From: Mycobacterium gastri
GTDB lineage: Bacteria > Actinomycetota > Actinomycetes > Mycobacteriales > Mycobacteriaceae
Direction of reading: 5' to 3'
Length of the DNA: 64,000 nt
Assembly: GCF_002102175.1 (NCBI RefSeq)
Contig: NZ_LQOX01000062.1
Location: 1-64,000 of the forward strand
In this document: positions 29,641 through 37,983 of the stretch, in pieces
How the letters are laid out: each line of letters begins with the position of its first letter
Numbering within the stretch: the stretch's first letter is position 1
Program-made: the position numbers and the translations under genes
Notes under the pieces: generated by a model
What the model saw: only the letters and a program-made list of their open reading frames with translations
Told to the model about the DNA's origin: nothing
Databases searched by the model: none

Positions 29641-30354
29641 ATGACCGACCAGGATCACGACCAGGATCACGACCACGAGCGGGCACTTGCCCCCACGGTG
29701 GACGAGATCACCGACTTCGAGGTACTCGAGATTGCGCTGCGCGAATTGTGCATCGAGAAGGGCATTTTCACCGCCGAGGAGCATCGGCACTTTACCGAGT
29801 TCGCCGAGCAGATCAACCCGACGCCGGCCGCGCGCCTGGTGGCGCGCGCGTGGCTCGATCCCGAGTTCAAGCAACTCGCGCTCACCGATGCGCTGGCCGC
29901 CAGCAAGGAGGTCGGCGTCGACTGGATGGAACCCACCGGCTTCGGTACGCCCAGCGACTTCACCGCGTTCCAGATTCTCGAGGACACACCGACGCTGCAC
30001 CATGTGATCGTCTGCGCATTGTGCTCGTGTTATCCGCGGCCGATTCTCGGGAACTCGCCGGAGTGGTACCGCACCCCGAACTATCGCCGGCGGCTGGTCC
30101 GCTGGCCACGTCAGGTGCTTGCGGAATTCGGGCTCTATCTGCCCGACGACGTCGCTATCCGGGTGGAGGACTCCAACCAGAAGCATCGCTTCATGGTCAT
30201 GCCCATACGCCCGCAGGGAACCGAGGGCTGGGACGAGGATCAGCTGGCCGAGATCGTCACCCGCGACTGTCTGATCGGTGTGGCACTGCCCAAGCCGGGT
30301 GTCACCAGCAACGTCATCACCGCCACCCGGGCCGCGATACATCCAGTCGAGTGA
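29641..30354 (+). CDS. Thiocyanate hydrolase-like gamma subunit (nitrile hydratase alpha family)
   Basis: 237 aa from ATG 29641. A His/Asp-rich start (MTDQDHDQDHDHE) resembles that of ScnC. The metal site is VCALCSC at residues 124-130 (Cys125, Cys128, Cys130), followed by SPEWYRTPNYRRRLVRWPRQ, a stretch shared with thiocyanate hydrolase gamma. The end (GTEGWDEDQLAEIVTRDCLIGVALPKPG) also fits. Cobalt enzymes normally have VCTLCSC and iron nitrile hydratases VCSLCSC; Ala126 is atypical. The expected reaction is thiocyanate + 2 H2O to carbonyl sulfide + ammonia; a nitrile substrate cannot be excluded. Confidence 0.87.
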   Translation: MTDQDHDQDHDHERALAPTVDEITDFEVLEIALRELCIEKGIFTAEEHRHFTEFAEQINPTPAARLVARAWLDPEFKQLALTDALAASKEVGVDWMEPTGFGTPSDFTAFQILEDTPTLHHVIVCALCSCYPRPILGNSPEWYRTPNYRRRLVRWPRQVLAEFGLYLPDDVAIRVEDSNQKHRFMVMPIRPQGTEGWDEDQLAEIVTRDCLIGVALPKPGVTSNVITATRAAIHPVE

Positions 30355-30373
30355 CGGGCAGAAGATACAGAAA

Positions 30374-30736
30374 ATGAGGCCACCGGATCCGATCGAGCAG
30401 CGCACCGTCGCGCCGTTGCAGCAGATCGTGGAACGCAACCAGGTCTGGTCGCGGATGGCCGAAAAGTACGGCGTGACCAATCCCGTGCCGCCGTGGAAGA
30501 CCAGCCTGGACGGCCTGTGCGACGCCCTCGACCGCGCCGCCTGCAGCGCGGACATCCCTGATTTCAAGCAGCGACGAGATGAGGAAGACATCCTCTCGGC
30601 GAGCCGCTATGCCAGCCTGCCCTACCCGGAGAACCAGCTGGTGGCGCTGGCTCATTCGCTGGTCGCTCGCGGGATCATCGATGAAGCGGAGCTGGCACAA
30701 CGGCTCTGCGACATCCGAAAGCGCCTGGAAGCCTGA
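30374..30736 (+). CDS. P15K-like metallochaperone/activator for thiocyanate hydrolase
   Basis: A 120-aa protein from ATG 30374, immediately after the gamma subunit. It has similarity to the N-terminal helical part of nitrile hydratase beta proteins (WSRMAEKYGVTNPVPPWKTSLDGLCDAL, then YPENQLVALAHSLVARGIIDEAELAQRL), the hallmark of nitrile hydratase activators and of P15K, the cobalt-insertion partner in the Thiobacillus scn operon. Position as third gene (beta-alpha, gamma, activator) supports this. No metal-binding CxxC is visible. The role is inference. Confidence 0.7.
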   Translation: MRPPDPIEQRTVAPLQQIVERNQVWSRMAEKYGVTNPVPPWKTSLDGLCDALDRAACSADIPDFKQRRDEEDILSASRYASLPYPENQLVALAHSLVARGIIDEAELAQRLCDIRKRLEA

Positions 30737-30833
30737 CCGGTTCCCGGTCACCGGGAAACACCGGCCACAGCCGCTGACAACGTCTGCAACCCCGCTAGAC
30801 GGTCCTGTGACGCAACTTGCACATTCGGACCTA

Positions 30834-30864
30834 GCTACGCAACCGTAACTTACGGTACCGTAGC
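30834..30864. promoter_or_regulatory. 31-bp inverted repeat, probable operator
   Basis: Arms GCTACGCAACCGTAA (30834-30848) and TTACGGTACCGTAGC (30850-30864), one base between, 13 of 15 positions paired. It contains the perfect 12-bp palindrome TACGGTACCGTA (30851-30862). It lies 74 bases before the reductase start. The same geometry recurs before desA3. It is a likely binding site for a TetR-type lipid regulator. Confidence 0.7.
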
Positions 30865-30938
30865 CAACATGACGTGGGCCTGAGATTGCCCGCTACCCCG
30901 GCGGAAGCCAACGGCCGCGCCGCAATCAGGAGCTTCGT

Positions 30939-32084
30939 ATGAGTAAGAAACACGCGGTGATCAACGCCAAAGTCGCCGACACCAGACGGCCGACCGTCGC
31001 CGGGGCGGACCGGCATCCGGGCTGGCACGCACTGCGCAAGATTGCGGAGCGCATCACGACACCGCTGTTGCCCGACGACTATTTGCAGCTGGCCAATCCG
31101 CTGTGGTCGGCGCGCGAGTTGCGGGGCCGTATCCTCGAGGTCCGCCGCGAGACCGAAGACTCGGCCACCTTGGTCATCAAGCCGGGCTGGGGCTTCAGTT
31201 TCGACTATCAACCGGGCCAGTACATCGGGATCGGCCTCTTGGTCGACGGGCGCTGGCGCTGGCGTTCGTATTCGCTGACGTCGAGCCCCGTCGGGACGTC
31301 CGGATCCGCGCGCACCGTCACCATCACCGTGAAGGCGATGCCCGAAGGCTTCCTCTCCACCCACCTGGTGGCCGGTGTCGAACCAGGGACCGTGGTGCGA
31401 CTGGCCGCTCCACAGGGAAACTTCGTATTGCCCGACCCGGCGCCGCCCTCGATGCTGTTTATCACCGCCGGGTCCGGGATCACCCCGGTGATGTCGATGC
31501 TGCGAACATTGGTGCGCCGCAACCAGATCACCGATATCGCGCATCTACATTCGGCGCCCACCGAAGCTGACGTGATGTTCGGTGCCGAGCTGGCCGCCCT
31601 GAGCGACGATCATCGCGGCTATCGGCTGACGCTGCGCAAGACCCGCACCGAGGGCCGACTGGATCTCGCCCGGCTCGATGAGCAGGTGCCGGACTGGCGT
31701 GACCGGCAAACCTGGGCGTGCGGGCCTGCCGCCATGCTCAACCAGGCCGAAAAGGTTTGGTCCGCGGCCGGTATCAGCGACCGGCTGCACCTGGAGCGGT
31801 TCGCGGTGTCCAAGGCGGCATCCGCCGGCGCGGGCGGCACGGTCACGTTCGCCCGCAGCGGCAAGTCCGCGGCGGTTGATGCCGCGACATCGGTGATGGA
31901 TGCGGGTGAGGGTGCCGGCGTGCAGATGCCTTTCGGCTGCCGCATGGGCATCTGCCAATCGTGTGTGGTCGACCTGGTCGAGGGCCACGTCCGTGACCTG
32001 CGGACCGGTCAGGAGCACGAGCCCGGCACTCGAATCCAGACCTGTGTGTCGGCCGCCTCGGGCGATTGTGTGGTCGACATCTAA
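30939..32084 (+). CDS. Oxidoreductase, electron donor to DesA3 (Rv3230c-like)
   Basis: A 381-aa FAD/NAD(P)H reductase fused to a plant-type [2Fe-2S] ferredoxin. FAD binding: [14 protein letters not shown](P)H binding: [15 protein letters not shown] and WACGPAAML. The C-terminal cluster ligands are in [18 protein letters not shown] plus QTCVSA. Ortholog of Rv3230c, which passes electrons from NADPH to the membrane desaturase DesA3 for oleate synthesis. It follows a palindromic operator; in M. tuberculosis it is contiguous with Rv3231c, whereas here the scn operon intervenes. Start ATG 30939. Confidence 0.94.
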   Translation: MSKKHAVINAKVADTRRPTVAGADRHPGWHALRKIAERITTPLLPDDYLQLANPLWSARELRGRILEVRRETEDSATLVIKPGWGFSFDYQPGQYIGIGLLVDGRWRWRSYSLTSSPVGTSGSARTVTITVKAMPEGFLSTHLVAGVEPGTVVRLAAPQGNFVLPDPAPPSMLFITAGSGITPVMSMLRTLVRRNQITDIAHLHSAPTEADVMFGAELAALSDDHRGYRLTLRKTRTEGRLDLARLDEQVPDWRDRQTWACGPAAMLNQAEKVWSAAGISDRLHLERFAVSKAASAGAGGTVTFARSGKSAAVDAATSVMDAGEGAGVQMPFGCRMGICQSCVVDLVEGHVRDLRTGQEHEPGTRIQTCVSAASGDCVVDI

Positions 32085-32085
32085 A

Positions 32086-32137
32086 GCTACCCGTTGGTAA
32101 CTTACGGGTACGTAGCCTACGATGGCGTAGGTACGTA
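32086..32137. promoter_or_regulatory. 31-bp inverted repeat plus extra half-sites before desA3
   Basis: Begins one base after the reductase stop. Arms GCTACCCGTTGGTAA (32086-32100) and TTACGGGTACGTAGC (32102-32116) have the same 15-1-15 layout and the same TAACTTACGG core as the site at 30834, with a less perfect left arm. A second inverted repeat, CCTACG-ATGG-CGTAGG (32116-32131), and the palindrome TACGTA (32132-32137) follow at once. Multiple half-sites suggest cooperative repressor binding over the desA3 promoter. Confidence 0.65.
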
Positions 32138-32174
32138 ATCGATTCAAAGAAACGTACGACGTAGGGAGAAGACA

Positions 32175-33455
32175 ATGGCGATAACCGACGTCGACGAATT
32201 CGCGCATCTTACGGACGCCGACATCGAAAACCTGGCCGTAGAACTGGATGCCATCCGCCAGGACATCGAAGACTCTCGTGGCGAGCGCGATGCCCGCTAC
32301 ATCCGCCGCACCATTGCCGCCCAACGCGCGCTGGAAGTGAGCGGCCGGCTGATACTGGCTGCCGGCTCGCGGCGCACCGCGTGGTGGGCAGGTGCGGCGA
32401 CTCTGGGCGTGGCCAAGATCATCGAGAACATGGAGATCGGCCACAACGTGATGCACGGCCAGTGGGACTGGATGAACGACCCGGAGATTCACTCCTCGAC
32501 CTGGGAGTGGGACATGAGCGGGTCGTCCAAGCACTGGCGTTACACCCACAACTTCGTGCACCACAAGTACACCAACATCCTTGGCATGGACGACGACGTC
32601 GGCTACGGCGTGCTGCGCGTCACCCGGGATCAGCGCTGGAAGCGCTTCAACATCTTCAACCTGGTGTGGAACGCCATTCTGGCGATTGGCTTCGAGTGGG
32701 GAGTTGCGTTGCAGCACTTGGAGATCGGCAAGATCTTCAAGGGCCGGGCAGACCGTGACGCCGCCAAGATCCGGCTGCGCGAGTTCTCCGGCAAGGCCGG
32801 CCGCCAGCTGGTCAAGGACTATCTCGCGTTCCCGGCGCTGACCTCGTTGTCGCCCGGCGCGACCTACAGGTCCACCTTGACCGCCAACGCGGTGGCCAAC
32901 GTGATCCGCAACCTGTGGTCCAACGCCGTGATCTTCTGCGGGCACTTTCCCGACGGCGCCGAGAAGTTCACCAAGACTGACATGATCGGCGAGACGAAGG
33001 GCCAGTGGTATCTGCGGCAGATGCTGGGCAGTGCCAACTTCGACGCCGGGCCCGCATTGCAGTTCATGAGCGGCAACCTGTGCCACCAGATCGAGCATCA
33101 CTTATATCCCGACCTGCCGAGCAACCGCCTAGCCGAGGTCTCGGTACGGGTGCGCGAGGTGTGCGACAAGTACGACTTGCCTTACACCACAGGTCCGTTC
33201 CTGGTGCAGTACGCCAAGACGTGGCGCACGCTGGCCAAGCTGTCGCTGCCGAACAAGTATCTGCGCGACAATGCCGACGACGCGCCGGAGACGCGCAGCG
33301 AGCGGATGTTCGCCGAGCTGGAACCGGGTTTCGCGGGCATTGATCCGGCGACCGGGCGCCGGCGTGGTCTCAAGTCCGCGATTGCGGCGGTGCGTGGTTG
33401 GCGGCGCGGCCGGCGTACCGAGGTCGGCCCGGCCACAGACGACCTGGCGGCCTAA
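32175..33455 (+). CDS. desA3: Stearoyl-CoA delta-9 desaturase DesA3
   Basis: Membrane di-iron desaturase making oleic acid from stearoyl-CoA. 426 aa with three His boxes: H90NVMH94, H125NFVHH130 and HQIEHH near residue 315. Hydrophobic segments lie between boxes 2 and 3 (FNLVWNAILAIGFEWGVAL and following). The N-terminus (MAITDVDEFAHLTDADIENLAVELDAIRQDIE) contains the region reported to influence DesA3 stability. GTAGGGAGAAG precedes ATG 32175. It is paired with the upstream reductase and controlled by the preceding operator array. Confidence 0.96.
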   Translation: MAITDVDEFAHLTDADIENLAVELDAIRQDIEDSRGERDARYIRRTIAAQRALEVSGRLILAAGSRRTAWWAGAATLGVAKIIENMEIGHNVMHGQWDWMNDPEIHSSTWEWDMSGSSKHWRYTHNFVHHKYTNILGMDDDVGYGVLRVTRDQRWKRFNIFNLVWNAILAIGFEWGVALQHLEIGKIFKGRADRDAAKIRLREFSGKAGRQLVKDYLAFPALTSLSPGATYRSTLTANAVANVIRNLWSNAVIFCGHFPDGAEKFTKTDMIGETKGQWYLRQMLGSANFDAGPALQFMSGNLCHQIEHHLYPDLPSNRLAEVSVRVREVCDKYDLPYTTGPFLVQYAKTWRTLAKLSLPNKYLRDNADDAPETRSERMFAELEPGFAGIDPATGRRRGLKSAIAAVRGWRRGRRTEVGPATDDLAA

Positions 33456-33467
33456 GCTCGGTCGCCA

Positions 33468-33517
33468 GCGTGCAATCACTGCGAGATTTTGGCGTTTTTC
33501 TCGCAGCGAGAACACGC
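33468..33517. repeat. Imperfect palindrome after desA3
   Basis: Inner arms CTGCGAGA (33479-33486) and TCTCGCAG (33499-33506), outer arms GCGTG (33468-33472) and CACGC (33513-33517), each separated from the inner arm by six bases. The loop contains TTTTGGCG. It looks like a recurring mycobacterial intergenic palindrome and could act as desA3 terminator. The proposed HxlR start codon lies inside it. Confidence 0.65.
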
Positions 33518-33982
33518 TCGGCGCCTGCTACCACCGACCGCGACGGCTGGTCGGCCGTGGGGGAGTGCCCGATCGAGAAGACCATGGCGGTGGTGGGCGC
33601 CAAATCCGCGATGCTGATCATGCGCGAGGCCTATTACGGCACCACCCGGTTTGACGACTTCGTCCGCCGTGTCGGCATCACCAAGGCCGCGACCTCGGCC
33701 CGGCTTGCCGAACTGGTCACCCTCGGACTACTCGCCCGGCGGCCTTATCGCGAGCTCGGACAGCGCAGCCGCGACGAATATGTGCTCACCGAAGCCGGTT
33801 TCGATTTCCTGCCGGTGGTCTTTGCGATGTTCCAGTGGGGCAAGCGGCATCTGGCGGGCGGCGACCGGCTGCAACTGACTCATCTGGGCTGCGGCGCCGC
33901 CGCGCAGATCGAAATGCGGTGCGGCAAAGGGCATCTGGTATCGCCCAGCGAGCTGGGTATTCGGCTGGTCACGTCTGGCTGA
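33470..33982 (+). CDS. HxlR-family transcriptional regulator
   Basis: A 170-aa MarR/HxlR winged-helix protein. Core: ECPIEKTMAVVGAKSAMLIMREAYYGTTRFDDFVRRVGITKAATSARLAELVTLGLLARRPY, with the family Cys near the N-terminus and a C-terminal Cys pair (LGCGA, MRCGKGH) that may bind metal. GTG 33470 gives a full N-terminus but lies in a palindromic repeat; GTG 33557 (just before ECPIEK) is an alternative. It overlaps the convergent rsgA by 14 bases. A role in regulating neighbouring lipid genes is conceivable but unproven. Confidence 0.82.
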   Translation: MQSLRDFGVFLAARTRSAPATTDRDGWSAVGECPIEKTMAVVGAKSAMLIMREAYYGTTRFDDFVRRVGITKAATSARLAELVTLGLLARRPYRELGQRSRDEYVLTEAGFDFLPVVFAMFQWGKRHLAGGDRLQLTHLGCGAAAQIEMRCGKGHLVSPSELGIRLVTSG

Positions 33983-34961
33983 GTACCGCGAGCAGTCGGC
34001 GGGCGGCGGCGACCCGCCGCGCGGCGGGCCCGGACAAGCTGTCCAATGCGCATTCGGGATCGGCCGGCGGCCCCATATGCCCACAGCCGCGCGGGCAGTT
34101 GTGAATCGCCTCGGCCAGATCGGCGAACGCCAATATTACGTCGTCAGGCTTGATGTGGGCCAACCCGAACGAGCGGATTCCCGGGGTGTCGATCACCCAG
34201 CCGGTGGCCGCAAGGGGCTCTCCTAGAGGAAAAGCCACCGACTGTGTCGAGGTGTGCCGGCCTCTGCCGATGTCGGTGACCTCTCCGACCGCTCGATCAG
34301 CTTCCGGCACAAGGCGATTGACCAGGGTCGACTTGCCGACTCCGGAATGCCCCAGCAGCACGGTGATCTTGCCGTCGAGCAAGCCGGCCACTGCGAGCAG
34401 CGGATCGTCGCGGCCCGCGACGACCATCGTGAGGTCCAGGTCGGCGAACTGCTCGGCGAACGGTTCGGGTGGGGCCAGGTCGGTCTTGGTCAGGCACAGG
34501 ATGGGCGTCAGCCCGCCTGCGTACGCGGCGATCAGTGCCCGGTCGACCAGGCCGGTGCGCGGCGGGGGATCGGCCAGCGCGACCACGATCAGCAGTTGGT
34601 CGGCGTTGGCGACCACCACTCGTTCGGTGGGGTCGGTGTCATCGGCGGTGCGGCGCAACACCGTTCGTCGCGGACCCCGGCGGACGATGCGGGCCAGCGT
34701 GTCCGGCCGGCCGGACAGGTCGCCCACCACGTCGACGTCGTCTCCGACGACAATGGGCGTGCGGCCGAGCTCGCGTGCCCGCATGGCGGTGATGCGGCGC
34801 TCGGGGTCGCCGCCCAGCACGCAACCCCACCGGCCGCGATCGACGCCGACCACCATGGCGGCCTCGGCGTCGGCGTGTTCGGGACGGGTTTTGGTCCGCG
34901 GCCGCGAACCTCGGCCGGAGCGGACTTTGACGTGGGATTCGTCGTAGTCGCCGGGCCTCAA
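33969..34961 (-). CDS. rsgA: Ribosome small-subunit GTPase RsgA
   Basis: Circularly permuted GTPase that checks late 30S assembly. 330 aa from TTG 34961, the same length as Rv3228. N-terminal OB fold ([16 protein letters not shown]), G4 LTKTDL before G1 [11 protein letters not shown] and G3 [10 protein letters not shown] (the permuted order), and the zinc knuckle [16 protein letters not shown]. The TTG start overlaps the aroA stop as TTGA, so the two are translationally coupled. Confidence 0.94.
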   Translation of the reverse strand: MRPGDYDESHVKVRSGRGSRPRTKTRPEHADAEAAMVVGVDRGRWGCVLGGDPERRITAMRARELGRTPIVVGDDVDVVGDLSGRPDTLARIVRRGPRRTVLRRTADDTDPTERVVVANADQLLIVVALADPPPRTGLVDRALIAAYAGGLTPILCLTKTDLAPPEPFAEQFADLDLTMVVAGRDDPLLAVAGLLDGKITVLLGHSGVGKSTLVNRLVPEADRAVGEVTDIGRGRHTSTQSVAFPLGEPLAATGWVIDTPGIRSFGLAHIKPDDVILAFADLAEAIHNCPRGCGHMGPPADPECALDSLSGPAARRVAAARRLLAVLSQT

Positions 34962-36262
34962 GCGCCGGGCTCCGCGACCATCTCGGTCCACAGCCGCGGA
35001 AACTCCGGCAGCGTCTTGGTGGTGGCGCCGATGTCGTCCACCTCGACTCCGGCCACCCGCAGCCCGACGATGGCGCCGGCCATCGCCATCCGATGATCCG
35101 CATAGGCGCGCCAGAGAGCGGGCCGCAACGGCCTCGCGGTGATCACCAGGCCGTCGGCGGTTTCCCGGCAGTCACCGCCCAGGCGGTTGATCTCGGTGCT
35201 CAGCGCGGCCAGCCGGTCGGTCTCGTGGCCGCGCAGGTGGGCGATGCCGGTCAGCCGCGACACCGAGCCCGGCGTGGCCAGCGCCGCCAACGCGGCTACC
35301 GATGGGGTGAGCTCACCGACATCGCGCAGGTCGACGTCGAACCCGCGATACGCGCTCGGCCCTCGCGCTTCCAGGAATGAATCGCTATGGGTGACAACGG
35401 CATTCAGCTGTCTCAGGATGCTCAGGATGTTATCGGCGGGCTGGACGCTCTCGGCCGGCCAGCCGGTGATACGCACCGTGCCGCCGCTGACCACGGCCGC
35501 CGCCAGGAATGCCACCGCATTGGTGAGATCCGGTTCGACGTCCCACCGGCGTGCCTTGACCGCCCCAGGTTCGACCCGCCAACGATTCGCAACCGAATCG
35601 TCGACGTCGACGCCGGCCTGGCGCAGCATCGCCACCGTCATCGCGATGTGCGGTGCCGACGGCAGCGCCGCACCGGTGTGCTGCACGGTCAGTCCGTCGG
35701 TGAACGATGCCGCGGACAGCAGCAGGCCCGACACGAACTGCGATGACGCCGATGCGTCGATGGCCACCGTGCCGCCGGCGACCGATCCGGTGCCCCGGAC
35801 GCGGAAAGGCAGACCCGCACCGTCGACCTGGACGCCCAGACCGCGCAGTGCATCCAGCAGTGGTGCGATGGGCCGGGCCCGGGCCTGCTCGTCGCCGTCG
35901 AACGTGACCACGGCTGCGCTCAGCGCCGCCAACGGCGGAACGAAACGCAAGACCGTGCCGGCCAGGCCGCAATCCACCCGGGCGTCGGGGACGTGCCCAA
36001 GTCGGCCGCTGACCGTCAGTTCGGAGCCCGTTCCGTCGACGCGCAGGCCCAGAGTTCGCAGCGCGGCGATCATCAGATCGGTATCCCTGCTGCGGAGCGC
36101 GCCGCTGATCGTCGAGGGTCCGTGGCCTTGCGCGGCCGCCAGCGCAGCCAGCACCAGCGTCCGGTTGGTCTGCGATTTCGAGCCCGGAACGGTCACCGTC
36201 GCGTGCACCGGTGCCGGCGCGGACGGGGCCCGCCACGCCTTCAGGGGCTCGGTGCTGCTCAC
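34958..36262 (-). CDS. aroA: 3-phosphoshikimate 1-carboxyvinyltransferase (EPSP synthase)
   Basis: Sixth step of the shikimate pathway: shikimate-3-phosphate + PEP to EPSP. 434 aa from GTG 36262 with an AGGAT upstream. Motifs: [98 protein letters not shown]. Two repeated inside-out alpha/beta domains as in the family. It is divergent from the SRAP gene and coupled to rsgA. Confidence 0.96.
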   Translation of the reverse strand: MSSTEPLKAWRAPSAPAPVHATVTVPGSKSQTNRTLVLAALAAAQGHGPSTISGALRSRDTDLMIAALRTLGLRVDGTGSELTVSGRLGHVPDARVDCGLAGTVLRFVPPLAALSAAVVTFDGDEQARARPIAPLLDALRGLGVQVDGAGLPFRVRGTGSVAGGTVAIDASASSQFVSGLLLSAASFTDGLTVQHTGAALPSAPHIAMTVAMLRQAGVDVDDSVANRWRVEPGAVKARRWDVEPDLTNAVAFLAAAVVSGGTVRITGWPAESVQPADNILSILRQLNAVVTHSDSFLEARGPSAYRGFDVDLRDVGELTPSVAALAALATPGSVSRLTGIAHLRGHETDRLAALSTEINRLGGDCRETADGLVITARPLRPALWRAYADHRMAMAGAIVGLRVAGVEVDDIGATTKTLPEFPRLWTEMVAEPGA

Positions 36263-36316
36263 GGCTACATCCTGCCGTGTCGGCGGTTGTCGTGGGTACC
36301 AGGCACCATGGGACTC

Positions 36317-37081
36317 ATGTGCGGACGATTCGCGGTCACCACCGATCCCGCGCGGCTGGCCGAGAAAATCAAGGCGATCGACGAAGCCACCGGAGCCGGG
36401 TCCAGCGCCGAGGCGCCCAACTACAACGTGGCGCCGACCAACACCATCATGACGGTCGTGTCGCGCCACAGCGAGCCGGACGACCAGTCATCGCGCCGGG
36501 TGCGGCTCATGCGCTGGGGCTTGATCCCGCCGTGGGCCAAGGCCGCGCCGGACGGCGCGCCCGACACCAAGGGTCCGTCGCTGATCAACGCCCGCGCCGA
36601 CAAGGTCGCCACGTCCCCCGCGTTCCGGAATTCGGCGCAGCGCAAACGCTGCCTGGTGCCGATGGACGGATGGTACGAATGGCGCGCCAATCCCGATGCT
36701 GCCTCGGGGCGCAGGACCGCCAAGACACCGTTCTTTCTGCACCGCCGCGACGGCGAACTGGTGTTCATGGCCGGATTGTGGTCGGTTTGGAAGCCGGACA
36801 AGGCTGCTGCGCCGCTGCTGAGCTGCACCATCATCACCACCGACGCTGTGGGGAAGATGGCCGAGATCCATGACCGGATGCCGCTGATGCTGGCCGAAGG
36901 CGACTGGGATGCCTGGCTGAATCCTGACGCGCCGCTGGATCCGGAGTTACTGGCCCGTCCGCCGGACGTGCGCGACATCGAGCTGCGTCGGGTGTCGACG
37001 TTGGTCAACAGCGTGCGCAACAACGGGCCCGAGCTGTTGGAGCCCGCCGAGCCGGAGCCCGAACAGATCACGCTGCTCTAA
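36317..37081 (+). CDS. SOS response-associated peptidase (SRAP/HMCES family)
   Basis: Forms a covalent thiazolidine link with abasic sites in single-stranded DNA through Cys2. ATG 36317 (MCGRF) is chosen over ATG 36308 because the catalytic Cys must become residue 1 after Met removal. Other conserved residues: [25 protein letters not shown] (Glu) and IHDRMPLML (His). 254 aa. Counterpart of Rv3226c. Confidence 0.94.
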   Translation: MCGRFAVTTDPARLAEKIKAIDEATGAGSSAEAPNYNVAPTNTIMTVVSRHSEPDDQSSRRVRLMRWGLIPPWAKAAPDGAPDTKGPSLINARADKVATSPAFRNSAQRKRCLVPMDGWYEWRANPDAASGRRTAKTPFFLHRRDGELVFMAGLWSVWKPDKAAAPLLSCTIITTDAVGKMAEIHDRMPLMLAEGDWDAWLNPDAPLDPELLARPPDVRDIELRRVSTLVNSVRNNGPELLEPAEPEPEQITLL

Positions 37082-37109
37082 TGTCGCTTGAGCGGCTAAC
37101 GGCGGGACC

Positions 37110-37680
37110 GTGGAAAATTCGCGCCTCGACGGCGACGTCGAGGTGGGTCGCTATGGCAACGTGGACACGATGCTGCACGCGTTGCGCTACGACATTGCGG
37201 TCCAACGTGTCCAAGCGCCCACCGTGAATTCACCAGATGTGGCCATAGGAAGCACGGCCGGCGGCGTCGAGGGCTTCCGCCGCACCCACCGGGAAGCGAG
37301 CGAGGCCCACCGAGTCGCGATCGCCGGCAATCGCCGCGCAGCGACCGTGGTCGCCGCACGTGACCGGGACTGTCCGTCGCGGCGCGTCTTGGTGGCGACC
37401 TGGCCGGCACCCCCGACTGGGTAGCCCGGGTGCTCGGAGACCTGGCGAGGGACGACGAAAACGACGGGCGCCTGCGGGAGACGCTACGGGTGTTCCTGGG
37501 TTGCGGCGCCAGCTACAAGATGGCCGCCGCGGAGCTCAACATGCACTTCAACACGGTGAAATATCGTGTCGGCCGCGCCATTGCCCGGCGGCCGGAAGAT
37601 CGGCAGCGACCGGCTCGACGTAGAACTCGCGTTGCTCGCCTGTCACTGGTATGGCGCCGCGGTGCTGCAACCGAAATAGC
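37110..37680 (+). pseudogene. Broken PucR/CdaR regulator gene
   Basis: Three successive frames carry parts of one regulator: a GGDEF-like CdaR piece (VAIGSTAGGVEGFRRTHREA, about 37235-37340); a stretch ARLGGDLAGTPDWVARVLGDLARDD leading to the PucR helix-turn-helix (LRETLRVFLGCGASYKMAAAEL, NTVKYRVGRAIARR, about 37385-37595); and the usual C-terminus (IGSDRLDVELALLACHWYGAAVL, about 37598-37675). Frameshifts near 37360 and 37596, and the lack of an N-terminal half, show that the gene is dead. It sits close to an intact PucR gene. Confidence 0.75.
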
Positions 37681-37693
37681 CCGGCCGGCAGGC

Positions 37694-37801
37694 TTACTCG
37701 GCGGCCGGGGCCGTGAAGGCGTGCACAGCGGTGATGATCGCCGGGACGAGGAGCGGGAACAGGATGAGAACAAGCATTCCGGCGATGGTCAGGTACTGCA
37801 T
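37694..37801 (-). CDS. 35-aa single-helix membrane peptide
   Basis: ATG 37801, MQYLTIAGMLVLILFPLLVPAIITAVHAF in two overlapping hydrophobic halves (IAGMLVLILFPLLVPAIITAV is the helix), ending FTAPAAE and TAA at 37694. Third positions are G/C rich and the hydrophobic pattern is uninterrupted, as in real bacterial micro-proteins. No typical ribosome binding site is visible (GTGAGC upstream). Its function is unknown; it lies between the broken and the intact PucR genes. Confidence 0.55.
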   Translation of the reverse strand: MQYLTIAGMLVLILFPLLVPAIITAVHAFTAPAAE

Positions 37802-37983
37802 GATCGGCTCACATTTCTTTCGGTAGTGGAGAGGTGAACGACGTTGTCTCAGTGCGCGATTCTGGTCAGCGCGCTGACTGGAAAACATACCGACTGCGCT
37901 TGGGCGCATGAATGTCGTCAACCGACGAAGTTACGACCCGGTTTTGTTTTCCGGCGACAAAGCCGTCGCGGCCGGTGTGCCGT

